Positions 55,162 to 63,936 of a DNA stretch of 64,000 nucleotides are shown here, one piece after another. Origin of the DNA: Hyphomicrobiales bacterium (lineage in GTDB: Bacteria; Pseudomonadota; Alphaproteobacteria; Rhizobiales; Rhizobiaceae); assembly GCA_900471925.1 (NCBI GenBank), contig UCGV01000029.1:1-64000 (forward strand). Direction: 5' to 3'. The notes under the pieces are model-generated. The model searched no databases and was not told the DNA's origin. It was given only the letters and a program-made list of their open reading frames with translations. Positions within the stretch are counted from its first letter, which is position 1, and each line of letters opens with the position of its first letter. The translations under genes and the position numbers were made by a program.

Positions 55162-57060
55162 CTAGGGTTGAGATTTCGTCGGTGCGCTTAGAAGGGGCAC
55201 CGGCGAAATCACCGGGTTCGGCCAGGAGCCGCCGATGAAAAAGGGCAGCAGCGGCAGATCGGCCGCTCTTGCCGGATCGGTCGCTTCCAGCGAGCCGGAA
55301 AGCGCAAGTCCGTTCGATTCATAGGTAATGACGCCCGAGAGAGAGAGGCTCTGATCGGAGCCTGCAAAGCGCGCATCATGAATTTCGGCGGTGCCATTGG
55401 CGAAATCGGCCTGAAGATCCAGCCTGTCGAAGGCGAAGGAGCCGTTTGCGGCCGAACTCAGCGAAAAGAACGGCTTATCGGCAGCCTGGGCGCGAACCGC
55501 CGTCATATCGACGCCGGGAATGGAGCCGGCGCCGGTCCAGAATTTCAGCTTGCCCGTAACATCGGCAAGTCCGGTCGTCCAGATCGCCTTCGGCGTCTCC
55601 AGCGAAAGATCGAGCGAGCCGATCGCATGCGGCAGCGGCCCCTTGAGCTTGAGCTTGTCGGCCAGCGCATTGAAATCGGCGTCATGGATCGAAAGCTGCA
55701 GCTTGCCGCCGCCATCGAAATCGCGGCGCGTCGCTTCCAGATGTGCGGTCATCTCGCCGCCTTCGAACTGGCTGTCGCCAATGTCGAATTTCGCTTCTTC
55801 ACCGGCAACGATCACGCTTGCGCCGACATCGGCTAGCGAGAAGATGCCCATCTGCGCTTGCCGCGCCGACAGCCGCACGTCGAGATCGAGCAGCTGCAGC
55901 GGCCCGAGCGGGTTCGGCAGCAGCATGTCGCCGATACCGCCGGCGGCAAGGCGCAGCGCGAAGGCATCGAGGAACGGCTTAAGGTTCATCTGGTCGAAGG
56001 CGAGCGTGCCGCCGATCTTTGGTCGCTTGCCAGGGGCGATGGTGAAATCCATCACACCGGTAGCGCTTGCATCGTTCAGCTTCATCGAGAGATTGTTGAA
56101 GCGGAAACCGTTCGATGCCGACATCACATCGGAAGCCATCGAGGCACTGTGCAGCGACTCGACGCCAGGGATCGACCGACCGGACCACTGCAGCAGCGCC
56201 GGCACATCGGGGAAGCTGGCATTGATATTGCCAGAGATCGAGGAAAGGCTGACCATGCTGCCGACGCCCTGGAAGCGCGCCGTCATCAGGTTTGACGTGA
56301 TCGAAGCCTTCATCTCGGCATTCTTGCCGGCAAAGACCAGCAGGGGAGAGGCTGAAGAAAAGTCTACCTTCAGGTCCTGGCCGTTGAAACGGGCAATAAG
56401 CACGGCCGAAATCGGCCGCGACAGCTTCGGCCAGGCAATATCGGCCGCCACGCTGTCGAAATGGTAGACCTCGCCGGTCTGCGTATCGGTTACCGTCAGC
56501 GTGCCGTCCTCGACGGTCACCGCGCCGATCTCGGCATCAAGCCTGGGAGCCAGAACCTCGGCACCGTTTTCCTCGGTCACGCCGGCGATCGCGCGGGCCA
56601 GAAGCCCGGCATAGCTCCAGTCGATCAGGCCATTCTCGTCGCGCGTCAGCGCCAGGCTTGGCCGCAGCAGGTGGAATTCATGGAAGCGGGTGCGGCCGCG
56701 CAATGCGTCGATCAGGCTGAAATCCGCCGAAAGGCTTTCGATGCGGCCGAGCAGTTTGTCGCCGCTTTGCTGTGGCTGGCGGATGGTGACGTCGTTCAGC
56801 GTGATGCGCGGCGTCGGCCAGAATTCGAGGACCGGATTGCCCTTGATCTCAGCGTGATAGCCCGTCCATTTCGACAGCGCATCCTCGATGCCGGAGCGCA
56901 CGAAGCCGGTGGAGATGAGATAGGGGGCGGCGATCCTGAGCGACAGGAAGAAGGCAAGTCCAACCAGGAGAACGATGGTGGAGATACGGACAAATGCCGG
57001 CAGCCAGCGCGAGGCGGGGCCGAGCTTTCTTCGCCATCTGCGTTGTCTTGACGTACCCAT
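55162..57060 (-). CDS. AsmA-family protein
   Basis: This 632-aa protein has a membrane anchor at about 27-46 (TIVLLVGLAFFLSLRIAAPYL), then a large periplasmic, beta-rich region that starts with KGNPVLEFWPTPRITLNDVTI, the hallmark AsmA motif. AsmA-like proteins form elongated grooves thought to move phospholipid between membranes. The C-terminus ends Pro/Ser-rich with no second anchor. It is convergent with potI with no bases between the stops. Confidence 0.87.
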   Translation of the reverse strand: MGTSRQRRWRRKLGPASRWLPAFVRISTIVLLVGLAFFLSLRIAAPYLISTGFVRSGIEDALSKWTGYHAEIKGNPVLEFWPTPRITLNDVTIRQPQQSGDKLLGRIESLSADFSLIDALRGRTRFHEFHLLRPSLALTRDENGLIDWSYAGLLARAIAGVTEENGAEVLAPRLDAEIGAVTVEDGTLTVTDTQTGEVYHFDSVAADIAWPKLSRPISAVLIARFNGQDLKVDFSSASPLLVFAGKNAEMKASITSNLMTARFQGVGSMVSLSSISGNINASFPDVPALLQWSGRSIPGVESLHSASMASDVMSASNGFRFNNLSMKLNDASATGVMDFTIAPGKRPKIGGTLAFDQMNLKPFLDAFALRLAAGGIGDMLLPNPLGPLQLLDLDVRLSARQAQMGIFSLADVGASVIVAGEEAKFDIGDSQFEGGEMTAHLEATRRDFDGGGKLQLSIHDADFNALADKLKLKGPLPHAIGSLDLSLETPKAIWTTGLADVTGKLKFWTGAGSIPGVDMTAVRAQAADKPFFSLSSAANGSFAFDRLDLQADFANGTAEIHDARFAGSDQSLSLSGVITYESNGLALSGSLEATDPARAADLPLLPFFIGGSWPNPVISPVPLLSAPTKSQP

Positions 57061-57177
57061 GAGCTCCGCCGGAATTTCAGCCGGTTACCCGTTATTTTCT
57101 CATTTTGCCGGATATATGAATTACCGGGCATATGCAAATGCTGCGCGTGGCGGAGCGCGCCATTGCACACTTTATAA

Positions 57178-57186
57178 TGCAATGCA
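57178..57186. promoter_or_regulatory. TGCAATGCA motif before acetoacetyl-CoA synthetase gene
   Basis: TGCAATGCA (TGC-N3-GCA) lies 37 bp before the gene start, between two TTATAA sequences at 57173-57178 and 57192-57197. The same 9-mer occurs upstream of the phasin gene. TGC/GCA repeats resemble sites of PhaR/AniA-type regulators of polyhydroxybutyrate genes. Assignment is inferred. Confidence 0.5.
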
Positions 57187-57222
57187 GCATGTTATAAATC
57201 CCGGATTGGAGAGGAGGACTGC

Positions 57223-59175
57223 ATGCAGGAAAACCAGCCGCTTTGGAAGCCCACGCAGGAAGGGATCGAAAATAGCCCGATCCACGCCTTCATGCAGCGC
57301 TGCAACGAGGACTTCAGTCTTGCTCTCAACGACTTCGAGAGCCTGCATGCCTGGTCGATTGCCGATCGGCCCGGCTTCTGGTCGGCGCTCTGGGATTTCT
57401 GTGGCGTGAAGGGAGAGCGCGGCACCGAAGTTCTCGTCAACGGCGACCGCATGCTGGATGCGCGCTTCTTTCCGCAGGCGCGGCTGAACTTCGCCGAAAA
57501 CCTGTTGACGGCAAGCGGGGAGGGCGATGCCATCATCTTCCGTGGCGAGGACAAGGTCAAAGACCGCTGGTCGTGGGATCGCCTGCATGCGCTCGTGTCG
57601 CAGCTGCAGCAGGGCTTCCGCGCGCTCGGCATCGGTGAGGGCGATCGTATCGCTGCCATGATGCCCAACATGCCGGAAACGATCGCCGCCATGCTCGCCG
57701 CCACCTCTATTGGCGCCATCTGGTCGTCCTGTTCGCCCGATTTCGGCGAGCAGGGTGTGCTTGATCGTTTCGGCCAGATTGCCCCGAAGCTCTTCATCGC
57801 TTGCGATGGCTATTGGTATAACGGCAAGCTGCAGGACGTGAAGGCGAAAGTGGTTAATGTCACGCGCAGCCTCGGCGTACCGGTGCTGGTCATTCCCTAT
57901 GCCGGTGATGCCGAAGCGGTGGCCCGTGAGACGACCGGTGGCAGGACGCTTGCCCAGTTCATCGCGCCTTACGCACCGAAGCCGGTCGAATTCGTGCAGC
58001 TTCCCTTCGCTCATCCGGCCTATATCCTGTTCTCTTCGGGCACCACGGGCGTGCCGAAATGCATCGTGCATTCAGCCGGTGGCACGCTGCTCCAGCATCT
58101 GAAGGAACATCGCCTCCATTGCGGTGTTCGGCCGGGCGACCGTCTTTTCTATTTCACCACCTGTGGCTGGATGATGTGGAACTGGTTGGCAAGCGGCCTC
58201 GCCTCCGGAGCCACACTCTGCCTCTTTGACGGATCGCCCTTCGCGCCAGACGGCAATGTGCTTTTCGACTATGCCGCCGAAGAAAAATTCGCGATTTTCG
58301 GCACCTCGGCCAAATATATCGATGCTGTCCGCAAGAGCGGACTGACGCCACGCGACAGCCATGACCTGTCGAGCCTGCGGCTGATCACCTCCACCGGCTC
58401 GCCGCTGTCGCCCGAGGGCTTCACCTTCGTCTACGAGGGCATCAAGGAAGACGTGCAGCTCGCCTCGATCTCGGGCGGCACGGATATCGTCTCCTGTTTC
58501 GTGCTCGGCAATCCGCTGCAGCCCGTCTGGCGCGGCGAGATCCAGGGGGCGGGCCTCGGCCTTGCCGTCGATGTCTGGAATGACGAGGGCAGGCCGGTGC
58601 GTCAGGAAAAAGGCGAGTTGGTGTGCACCAAAGCCTTCCCCTCCATGCCCGTCATGTTCTGGAACGATCCCGACGGCGCCAAGTATCGCGCCGCCTATTT
58701 CGAGCGCTTCGACAATGTCTGGTGCCACGGCGACTTTGCCGAATGGACTGAACATGGCGGCCTCATCATCCACGGCCGCTCGGATGCGACGCTCAATCCG
58801 GGCGGCGTGCGTATCGGCACGGCGGAAATCTACAATCAGGTCGAGCAGATGGAGGAAGTGGCGGAAGCGCTCTGCATCGGCCAGGACTGGGATGACGATG
58901 TGCGCGTCGTGCTCTTCGTCCGCCTCGCTGGCGGGGTCTCGCTGACCGAGGATCTGGTGAAGGCGATCAAGACCCGCATCCGTGTCGGCGCCTCGCCGCG
59001 CCATGTGCCGGCCAAGATCATCGCCGTTGCCGATATCCCCCGCACCAAGTCCGGCAAGATCGTCGAATTGGCCGTGCGCGAAGTCGTCCACGGCCGCCCG
59101 GTGAAGAACCAGGAAGCGCTCGCCAACCCCGAGGCACTCAGGCTTTTTGCTGGTCTTGAAGAGCTAAAGCTTTGA
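57223..59175 (+). CDS. acsA2: Acetoacetate-CoA ligase (acetoacetyl-CoA synthetase)
   Basis: This 650-aa adenylate-forming enzyme activates acetoacetate to acetoacetyl-CoA, the step that returns ketone bodies from polyhydroxybutyrate breakdown to metabolism. Motifs are YILFSSGTTGVPKCIVHSAGG (P-loop-like, about 267-287), the acetoacetyl-specific start QENQPLWKPTQEGIENS, and the C-terminal PRTKSGKIVELAVREV with the catalytic Lys. AGGAGG precedes the ATG. In S. meliloti the orthologous gene in the same neighbourhood is acsA2. The shared motif with the phasin promoter fits a common PHB regulon. Confidence 0.93.
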   Translation: MQENQPLWKPTQEGIENSPIHAFMQRCNEDFSLALNDFESLHAWSIADRPGFWSALWDFCGVKGERGTEVLVNGDRMLDARFFPQARLNFAENLLTASGEGDAIIFRGEDKVKDRWSWDRLHALVSQLQQGFRALGIGEGDRIAAMMPNMPETIAAMLAATSIGAIWSSCSPDFGEQGVLDRFGQIAPKLFIACDGYWYNGKLQDVKAKVVNVTRSLGVPVLVIPYAGDAEAVARETTGGRTLAQFIAPYAPKPVEFVQLPFAHPAYILFSSGTTGVPKCIVHSAGGTLLQHLKEHRLHCGVRPGDRLFYFTTCGWMMWNWLASGLASGATLCLFDGSPFAPDGNVLFDYAAEEKFAIFGTSAKYIDAVRKSGLTPRDSHDLSSLRLITSTGSPLSPEGFTFVYEGIKEDVQLASISGGTDIVSCFVLGNPLQPVWRGEIQGAGLGLAVDVWNDEGRPVRQEKGELVCTKAFPSMPVMFWNDPDGAKYRAAYFERFDNVWCHGDFAEWTEHGGLIIHGRSDATLNPGGVRIGTAEIYNQVEQMEEVAEALCIGQDWDDDVRVVLFVRLAGGVSLTEDLVKAIKTRIRVGASPRHVPAKIIAVADIPRTKSGKIVELAVREVVHGRPVKNQEALANPEALRLFAGLEELKL

Positions 59176-59360
59176 TAGATCGCGCTAAACTACAATCTTT
59201 TGCCGTTGATCAATTCTGCGCGCCGGAAACCTTTCGTTAAGAAAGGTTTGTCAAAGGTGAAGCTAACTTGGGGGCCATACATGAAGAGGTGGCCTGGAAC
59301 TCCGGTTCCCGAAACATGACGTTCTCAGACTAAGCTCTTGTTTTACCAGCACTAACTCTC
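59176..59360 (+). other. Gene-poor leader before terminator, possible small RNA
   Basis: This 185-bp stretch between acetoacetyl-CoA synthetase and its distant terminator contains a small hairpin GGAAC-TCCG-GTTCC at 59296-59309 and a 12-codon ORF (MKRWPGTPVPET, 59281-59319) with GGGGG upstream. It may be only a long 3' UTR. No clear promoter is seen. Confidence 0.2.
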
Positions 59361-59388
59361 AAAGGCAGCCATCGGCTGCCTTTTCTTT
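59361..59388 (+). terminator. Terminator downstream of acetoacetyl-CoA synthetase
   Basis: A perfect 10-bp stem AAAGGCAGCC / GGCTGCCTTT with a 3-nt loop is followed by TCTTT. The symmetric A/T ends mean it could also serve the convergent kinase gene, whose stop is at 59455. Confidence 0.8.
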
Positions 59389-59454
59389 GGCGATCGTTTC
59401 CAGAAGGAAAGCGGAGCCCGGGTCTGCTTTCGAAATTGCGCGGAGAACGACGCT

Positions 59455-62400
59455 TTAGCCCGCCAGCACACGTTGTGACGGAAAAGTGATCTCCACCAGC
59501 GTACCCTCATTCGGCGCCGAATTGATCGAGAAGACCGCCCTGTTGGCATCGACCATCGCCTTGGTGAGCGGCAGGCCAAGGCCGGTGCCGTCGCCACGAT
59601 GGCGCGACTGTGTGGACGAAACCTGCCGGAACGGTTTCATGGCCTGATCGAGCTCGCTGCGGGTCATGCCGATACCGGTATCACGCACCCGTAATACGAC
59701 ACTGCCATTCGCCTCATAGGACGTCGAGACGACGATCTGCCCGCCCGACGGTGTGAAGCGGATGGCATTCGACAGAATGTTCAATGCGATCTGCTTGATC
59801 GAGCGCAGGTCAGCGACGACATCGGGCACGGATTGCGATAGGGCCGTGCGGATGATCACACGCTGACTGTTGGCCTGCGGCTGCACCAGTGCCACGGCTT
59901 CCGAGATTGCCTCGTTGAGGCCGACGGAAGCGAAATCGAGATCCATCTCGCCCGCCTCGATCTTGGAAATGTCGAGCAGGTCATTGACGATATCGAGCAC
60001 ATGCCGGCCAGATCGGCCGATATCATTGGCATATTCGATATAACGCGGATGGCCGATCGGCCCGAAGCGCTCGCTCGCCATCATGTCGGAGAAGCCGATG
60101 ATAGCGTTGAGAGGCGTGCGGATCTCGTGGCTGACACGCGCCAGGAAATCCGTCTTGTGGGCATTGGCGGTCTCGGCCGCGCCCTTGGCGTTGCGCAATT
60201 CCTCTTCGGTGCGCTTCCACTGGGTAATGTCGCGGATGACGGCGCAATATCCGTTGGAAGAGGTCAGCTGTCCCATGGTCATGAACAGCGGCACGAAACC
60301 GCCGGCAGCCTCGCGGCCGATCACTTCGCGCCCATCGTTGAGCACGCTGGCGACGCCATGGCCGGAAAGCCCCTGCAGATAGTCGAGCACCGCCTTCTGG
60401 CTCTCATGCGCGAACAGCATGACGAAGGGTTTACCGCGCGTTTCCTGCTCATCGTAGTTGAAGAGGGCGCTCGCCGAGCGGTTCATCGAGCGAATGTCGC
60501 CATCCGCGCCGATGACGACCACCCCATCGGTCGCCGTCTCCAGGATCGAGCGTAGCTCCTCCACCTCGACCTGCAGCTTGGCGACCTTCTCCACCATTCG
60601 GTCGGAGCGCTGGTCGAGCCTGATGACCTCGCCCTTGCTCACTTCCCGGTTTTCGACAGGCATCAGCGCCAGCATCAGCGCGTTGGCATCTTCCCAGCGT
60701 ATCGATTGCAGGCGGGCCGTCACCGGCACCAGCTTGTCGTCGGCCTTGACGAGCATCATCGTGCCCGCACCGTTTTCCAGATCGTGGCGCTGCAGCAGCG
60801 CATCGATGCCGCCCACCTCTGTGAGCGCAGCCAAGGAGCCGTAGCCGGTCAGCCGCAGAAACTCCGGATTGCCGTGGATCAGCTGGTCGCCGGCATGGAT
60901 CAGCACGGCAACGGGCAGCAGATCGACGGTCGCGGCTGAAAGCCCGTCCGTCATCTTCACGCGCGGCGGGATGAAGCTCGTGAGCACCTCGATCTGGCTT
61001 GCCGTTTCCTGCAGCCCTTCGGTCACCTCGTCTTCCGCCTCCGAAAGCGGGGGCTGTTCGGCTTCCTGCGGTAGCGGCTCGGCGGCGGCTTCGAAAATCG
61101 CTTCCTGCGGTGCAACCGCCTCGACGGTGGGCACATCGGCCGCAACGTCTTCGGCGGCGGCCACATTGGCAACCGGGGCCTCTTCGGCGGCAGGTGCCGG
61201 CTGTTCCGTGGCGACGGGTTCCGCGCCGCGCGAACCGAAGGCTTCGAGACGCTTGGCGATCTCACGGAAATTCGCCTGCTCGGCCGCCGTCAGGCCGCTG
61301 TTGGCGCTATGAAGCTGCACGATCTTGTCGTCGAGGCGGCGGTTCGGCGTTTCGGAAATACGCAGCGCCGGCGGCTCTTCCTGCCCATCGCGCGGCTGGT
61401 ATTCTACAGGCTGTTCGGCAGCAGCAGGCTCGAAGGTCACTTCTTCTTCGGCTGCCGGTTCGGCTTCGAAAACCTGCTGCGCGACGGCCTCCTCCGCCAC
61501 AATTTCGGCATCTGGCACCGCTGCGTCGACGGCAACCGGTTCCGGTTCGACAACTGCTTCGGCCTGAGGCTGCTCCTGCACTGGCTCGGCTTCTACCGGA
61601 GCTGCCTCTTCCGGCGCATCCTCATTGACCGGGCCGAGATAGGAGGCGTCATGGCCGATGCCATCAGGTCCGAGCGTCAGGCCGAGCGCCAGCGGATCTT
61701 CCTGGGCGTCGGACAGGCGGACGACACCGAAACCGCGGAAACCGTCGAAATCGCGGTTGCGGGTGTAGGTCGGCAACGCGGCGAGATCGACGGGCACCAC
61801 GAGGCTCGTGCCTTCGATCGGCCAGTAGATCGTCTTGCCGGACCAGGTATCGCGTCGCGCCAGGGCCTCTGAAAGCCTGCCTTCGGGATCGAGGTTGAAG
61901 AGGGCGGAAACGTCGGAGAAGGGGCTGCCGATAATGTTGCTGGCATGCGGGCCGACAGCCTCGGCAAATTCATGCGAGACTTCGCTGAAACGCCCCTCGG
62001 CATCGATCTTCCAAACGAAGCGGGTAGCGCGGCTGTTCGGCTTGAAGACGAAAGCGCTTGCCGTCGAGGCAGGTGCCGGCTCTACCGGTACGACCGGGAC
62101 AGCGGCAAAATTTTCGGCAACGGAATCGGTGGCCGCAACGGATGGTTCGACCTCATCGGCGCTCGGCGCCGCTTCGACTGCCGCCGGGCTTTCTTCTGCC
62201 GCAGCCATCGTTTCGACAGGCTGCTCTGCCGGCTCACCGATATCCTCGGGGACGGCTGCTGCCGGCTCGGCCACGCTCTCGTCCACCGAAAGTTCAGGCT
62301 CGGCTTCGATCAGAAGCGGTTCACCGATGTCGCTGGGTGCTTCCGGCGCTTGGGTTTCGCCGGAAATCTCTTCCAGCACCTCTTCGACATCGTCGATACC

Positions 62401-63216
62401 GGAAACGGCGTCGATTGCCTCGGCTTCTGTAAAGCCCGCCGCAGGCGCCACGATCTCGGTTACTTCGTGCGCTGCAGCTTCTACCGACGTATTCTCCGCC
62501 GGTGCAGCTTCCTCGGCATTACCGGAGGGCTCGATCGGATCGAGATGGCCGATCGCGGTCTCGACGGCGAAGAGCAGATGCAGCGCCGGATCGTCGCTGA
62601 GCTTGCCGACAGCGGCAGGCAGGTAGCCGCGGCCGGTTGCCACGGGGCGCTTCACGAGCCGGTCGGGATGGGCGCCGGCAAGCGTGGTCAGCGTTCTCGC
62701 CGCGTGTGGGGTGATGCCGAGCGAGGCAAAGCCCGGTGACGCCGCGATCACCTCTCCCTCGGCGCCGATGACGGCCATATGCGTATCCGGGTCATCGAGG
62801 CCCTGCAGCATCTGCGCGGCACTGGCGCCCGAGGTCAGCGGGCGCGTGGAGACCGGAACCGAAAACAGGATCGCCTTCTCGCCCGAGGCAAGGCGAATGA
62901 GCTCGGAAGAGGCTGGCGCCTGAACGCGCTGAAAGCCCTTGGCGATGCGGATGATCAGGTTCTTCTGGTCACCGACCGCGCTCAGCTGGCGGGCGGTGGC
63001 CTCCAGCTGACGGAAGGTAATGTCCGCATTGCCGACGCCCTGATCGAGTAGATCATAGACTTCGGCATGGCCGAAAAGTTCCGCACCCGCGCCGTTTGCC
63101 CAGAGCAGCCGCGAAAGATCGGCCGAAAAAAGCACCATGGCCTCGCCACGCGAGAATCGTTCACGCACTCGCGAATGTACGGCGATGTCGATGAACGGAT
63201 ACTGGACTGCGGGCAT
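59455..63216 (-). CDS. cbrA: Very large PAS sensor histidine kinase, probable CbrA
   Basis: This protein of about 1253 aa is a soluble-looking hybrid of sensory PAS regions and a HisKA kinase. The N-terminal PAS (about 20-100) is followed by an Ala/Glu/Pro-rich, probably disordered stretch that dominates residues about 225-790. Further PAS-like units surround FVWKIDAEGRFSEVSHEF and VVVIGADGDIRSMNRSASA (about 890-1010). The phospho-acceptor His is about residue 1030 (RVSHEIRTPLNAIIGFSDMM), and the ATP-binding domain has NILSNAIRF, RDTGIGM and GTGLGLPL. In S. meliloti the kinase at this locus, between acsA2 and a phasin gene, is CbrA, which controls DivK and so CtrA. The start at 63216 is chosen for the conserved PAVQYPFIDIAVHSR sequence; the frame extends to 63351. 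Confidence 0.85.
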   Translation of the reverse strand: MPAVQYPFIDIAVHSRVRERFSRGEAMVLFSADLSRLLWANGAGAELFGHAEVYDLLDQGVGNADITFRQLEATARQLSAVGDQKNLIIRIAKGFQRVQAPASSELIRLASGEKAILFSVPVSTRPLTSGASAAQMLQGLDDPDTHMAVIGAEGEVIAASPGFASLGITPHAARTLTTLAGAHPDRLVKRPVATGRGYLPAAVGKLSDDPALHLLFAVETAIGHLDPIEPSGNAEEAAPAENTSVEAAAHEVTEIVAPAAGFTEAEAIDAVSGIDDVEEVLEEISGETQAPEAPSDIGEPLLIEAEPELSVDESVAEPAAAVPEDIGEPAEQPVETMAAAEESPAAVEAAPSADEVEPSVAATDSVAENFAAVPVVPVEPAPASTASAFVFKPNSRATRFVWKIDAEGRFSEVSHEFAEAVGPHASNIIGSPFSDVSALFNLDPEGRLSEALARRDTWSGKTIYWPIEGTSLVVPVDLAALPTYTRNRDFDGFRGFGVVRLSDAQEDPLALGLTLGPDGIGHDASYLGPVNEDAPEEAAPVEAEPVQEQPQAEAVVEPEPVAVDAAVPDAEIVAEEAVAQQVFEAEPAAEEEVTFEPAAAEQPVEYQPRDGQEEPPALRISETPNRRLDDKIVQLHSANSGLTAAEQANFREIAKRLEAFGSRGAEPVATEQPAPAAEEAPVANVAAAEDVAADVPTVEAVAPQEAIFEAAAEPLPQEAEQPPLSEAEDEVTEGLQETASQIEVLTSFIPPRVKMTDGLSAATVDLLPVAVLIHAGDQLIHGNPEFLRLTGYGSLAALTEVGGIDALLQRHDLENGAGTMMLVKADDKLVPVTARLQSIRWEDANALMLALMPVENREVSKGEVIRLDQRSDRMVEKVAKLQVEVEELRSILETATDGVVVIGADGDIRSMNRSASALFNYDEQETRGKPFVMLFAHESQKAVLDYLQGLSGHGVASVLNDGREVIGREAAGGFVPLFMTMGQLTSSNGYCAVIRDITQWKRTEEELRNAKGAAETANAHKTDFLARVSHEIRTPLNAIIGFSDMMASERFGPIGHPRYIEYANDIGRSGRHVLDIVNDLLDISKIEAGEMDLDFASVGLNEAISEAVALVQPQANSQRVIIRTALSQSVPDVVADLRSIKQIALNILSNAIRFTPSGGQIVVSTSYEANGSVVLRVRDTGIGMTRSELDQAMKPFRQVSSTQSRHRGDGTGLGLPLTKAMVDANRAVFSINSAPNEGTLVEITFPSQRVLAG

Positions 63217-63248
63217 GATCGAACCTGTCGCTTTCGGCCTCTTTAGAA

Positions 63249-63263
63249 TTAACTGCTTATTAA
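63249..63263 (-). promoter_or_regulatory. CtrA-type box upstream of cbrA
   Basis: TTAA-CTGCTTA-TTAA is a perfect TTAA-N7-TTAA element, 33 bp before the cbrA start codon, where binding would overlap the promoter or leader. It is one of only five such elements seen in the window, and all five lie next to motility or cell-cycle genes. Confidence 0.55.
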
Positions 63264-63323
63264 TAACTGCAGGTCTGCGACCGGTCCATAACAGCCGGTA
63301 GCTTTCGACCGGCAAGGTTAACG

Positions 63324-63355
63324 TATTGTGCGCCGCACAATAATGTTGCAATGCA
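63324..63355. promoter_or_regulatory. PhaR-like palindrome and TGCAATGCA motif upstream of the phasin gene
   Basis: A 9+1+9 palindrome (TATTGTGCG-C-CGCACAATA, 63324-63342) is followed by TGCAATGCA at 63347-63355. Both contain TGC...GCA. TGCAATGCA is identical to the motif before acetoacetyl-CoA synthetase at 57178. The pair lies 78-109 bp before the phasin start and suggests a PHB-responsive regulator of the PhaR/AniA type. Confidence 0.5.
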
Positions 63356-63432
63356 CCATTGGATGAGCTATATAAGAATTATCCGATTTATCGCGGGCAC
63401 GGGATTTGCCCATCTTAAAGGAACGCGATCCG

Positions 63433-63882
63433 ATGGCTACCATAAAGACCGACGACGTTTTTTCAATCGCCTCTTTCGACCCGAGCAAGCTGGCCGAATC
63501 CTTCCGTGATTTCGCCGAGAAGGGCGCTCAGCAGTCCAAGGAAGCCTATGCCAAGCTGAAGTCCGCAGGCGAAGAAGCCGGCAAGACGATGGAAGCAACC
63601 GTCCAGACCGCACAGGCCGGCACCGTTGAGATCGGCCTCAAGGCAATCGACGCCCTGCGCGTCAACGCCGAAAGCTCGCTTTCGCACATGGAAGCGCTTC
63701 TTGGCGCCAAGTCCGTCGCAGAGTTCTTCGAGCTGCAGACCTCTTTCTTCCGCAAGCAGGCTGAAATCACCGTCGAGCAGGCGAAGTCGCTGCAGGAAAC
63801 CACCAAGCAGGTTGCCGAAAAGGTTGCCAAGCCTTCCAAGGAAGCCGCTGAAAAGGTCATGGCATCCTTCAAGGTTGCCTGA
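63433..63882 (+). CDS. phaP: Phasin (PHB granule-associated protein)
   Basis: Phasins coat polyhydroxybutyrate granules. This 149-aa protein is helical with a typical phasin_2 layout: FDPSKLAESFRDFAEKGAQQ near 13-32, KEAYAKLKSAGEEAGKTMEA, and AEFFELQTSFFRKQAEITVEQ near 96-116. AAAGGA supports the ATG at 63433; the frame extends to 63406. It is divergent from cbrA, and its upstream region carries the PhaR-like motifs. Confidence 0.92.
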   Translation: MATIKTDDVFSIASFDPSKLAESFRDFAEKGAQQSKEAYAKLKSAGEEAGKTMEATVQTAQAGTVEIGLKAIDALRVNAESSLSHMEALLGAKSVAEFFELQTSFFRKQAEITVEQAKSLQETTKQVAEKVAKPSKEAAEKVMASFKVA

Positions 63883-63904
63883 TCCGTTAAGCTCGATAGA
63901 TAAC

Positions 63905-63936
63905 AAAAGGCTGGACCGGATGTTCAGCCTTTTTGT
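63905..63936 (+). terminator. Phasin terminator
   Basis: A 9-bp stem AAAAGGCTG / CAGCCTTTT with an 11-nt loop runs into a short T-run. It lies 22 bp after the phasin stop. The remaining 60 bp of the window show nothing clear. Confidence 0.75.
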
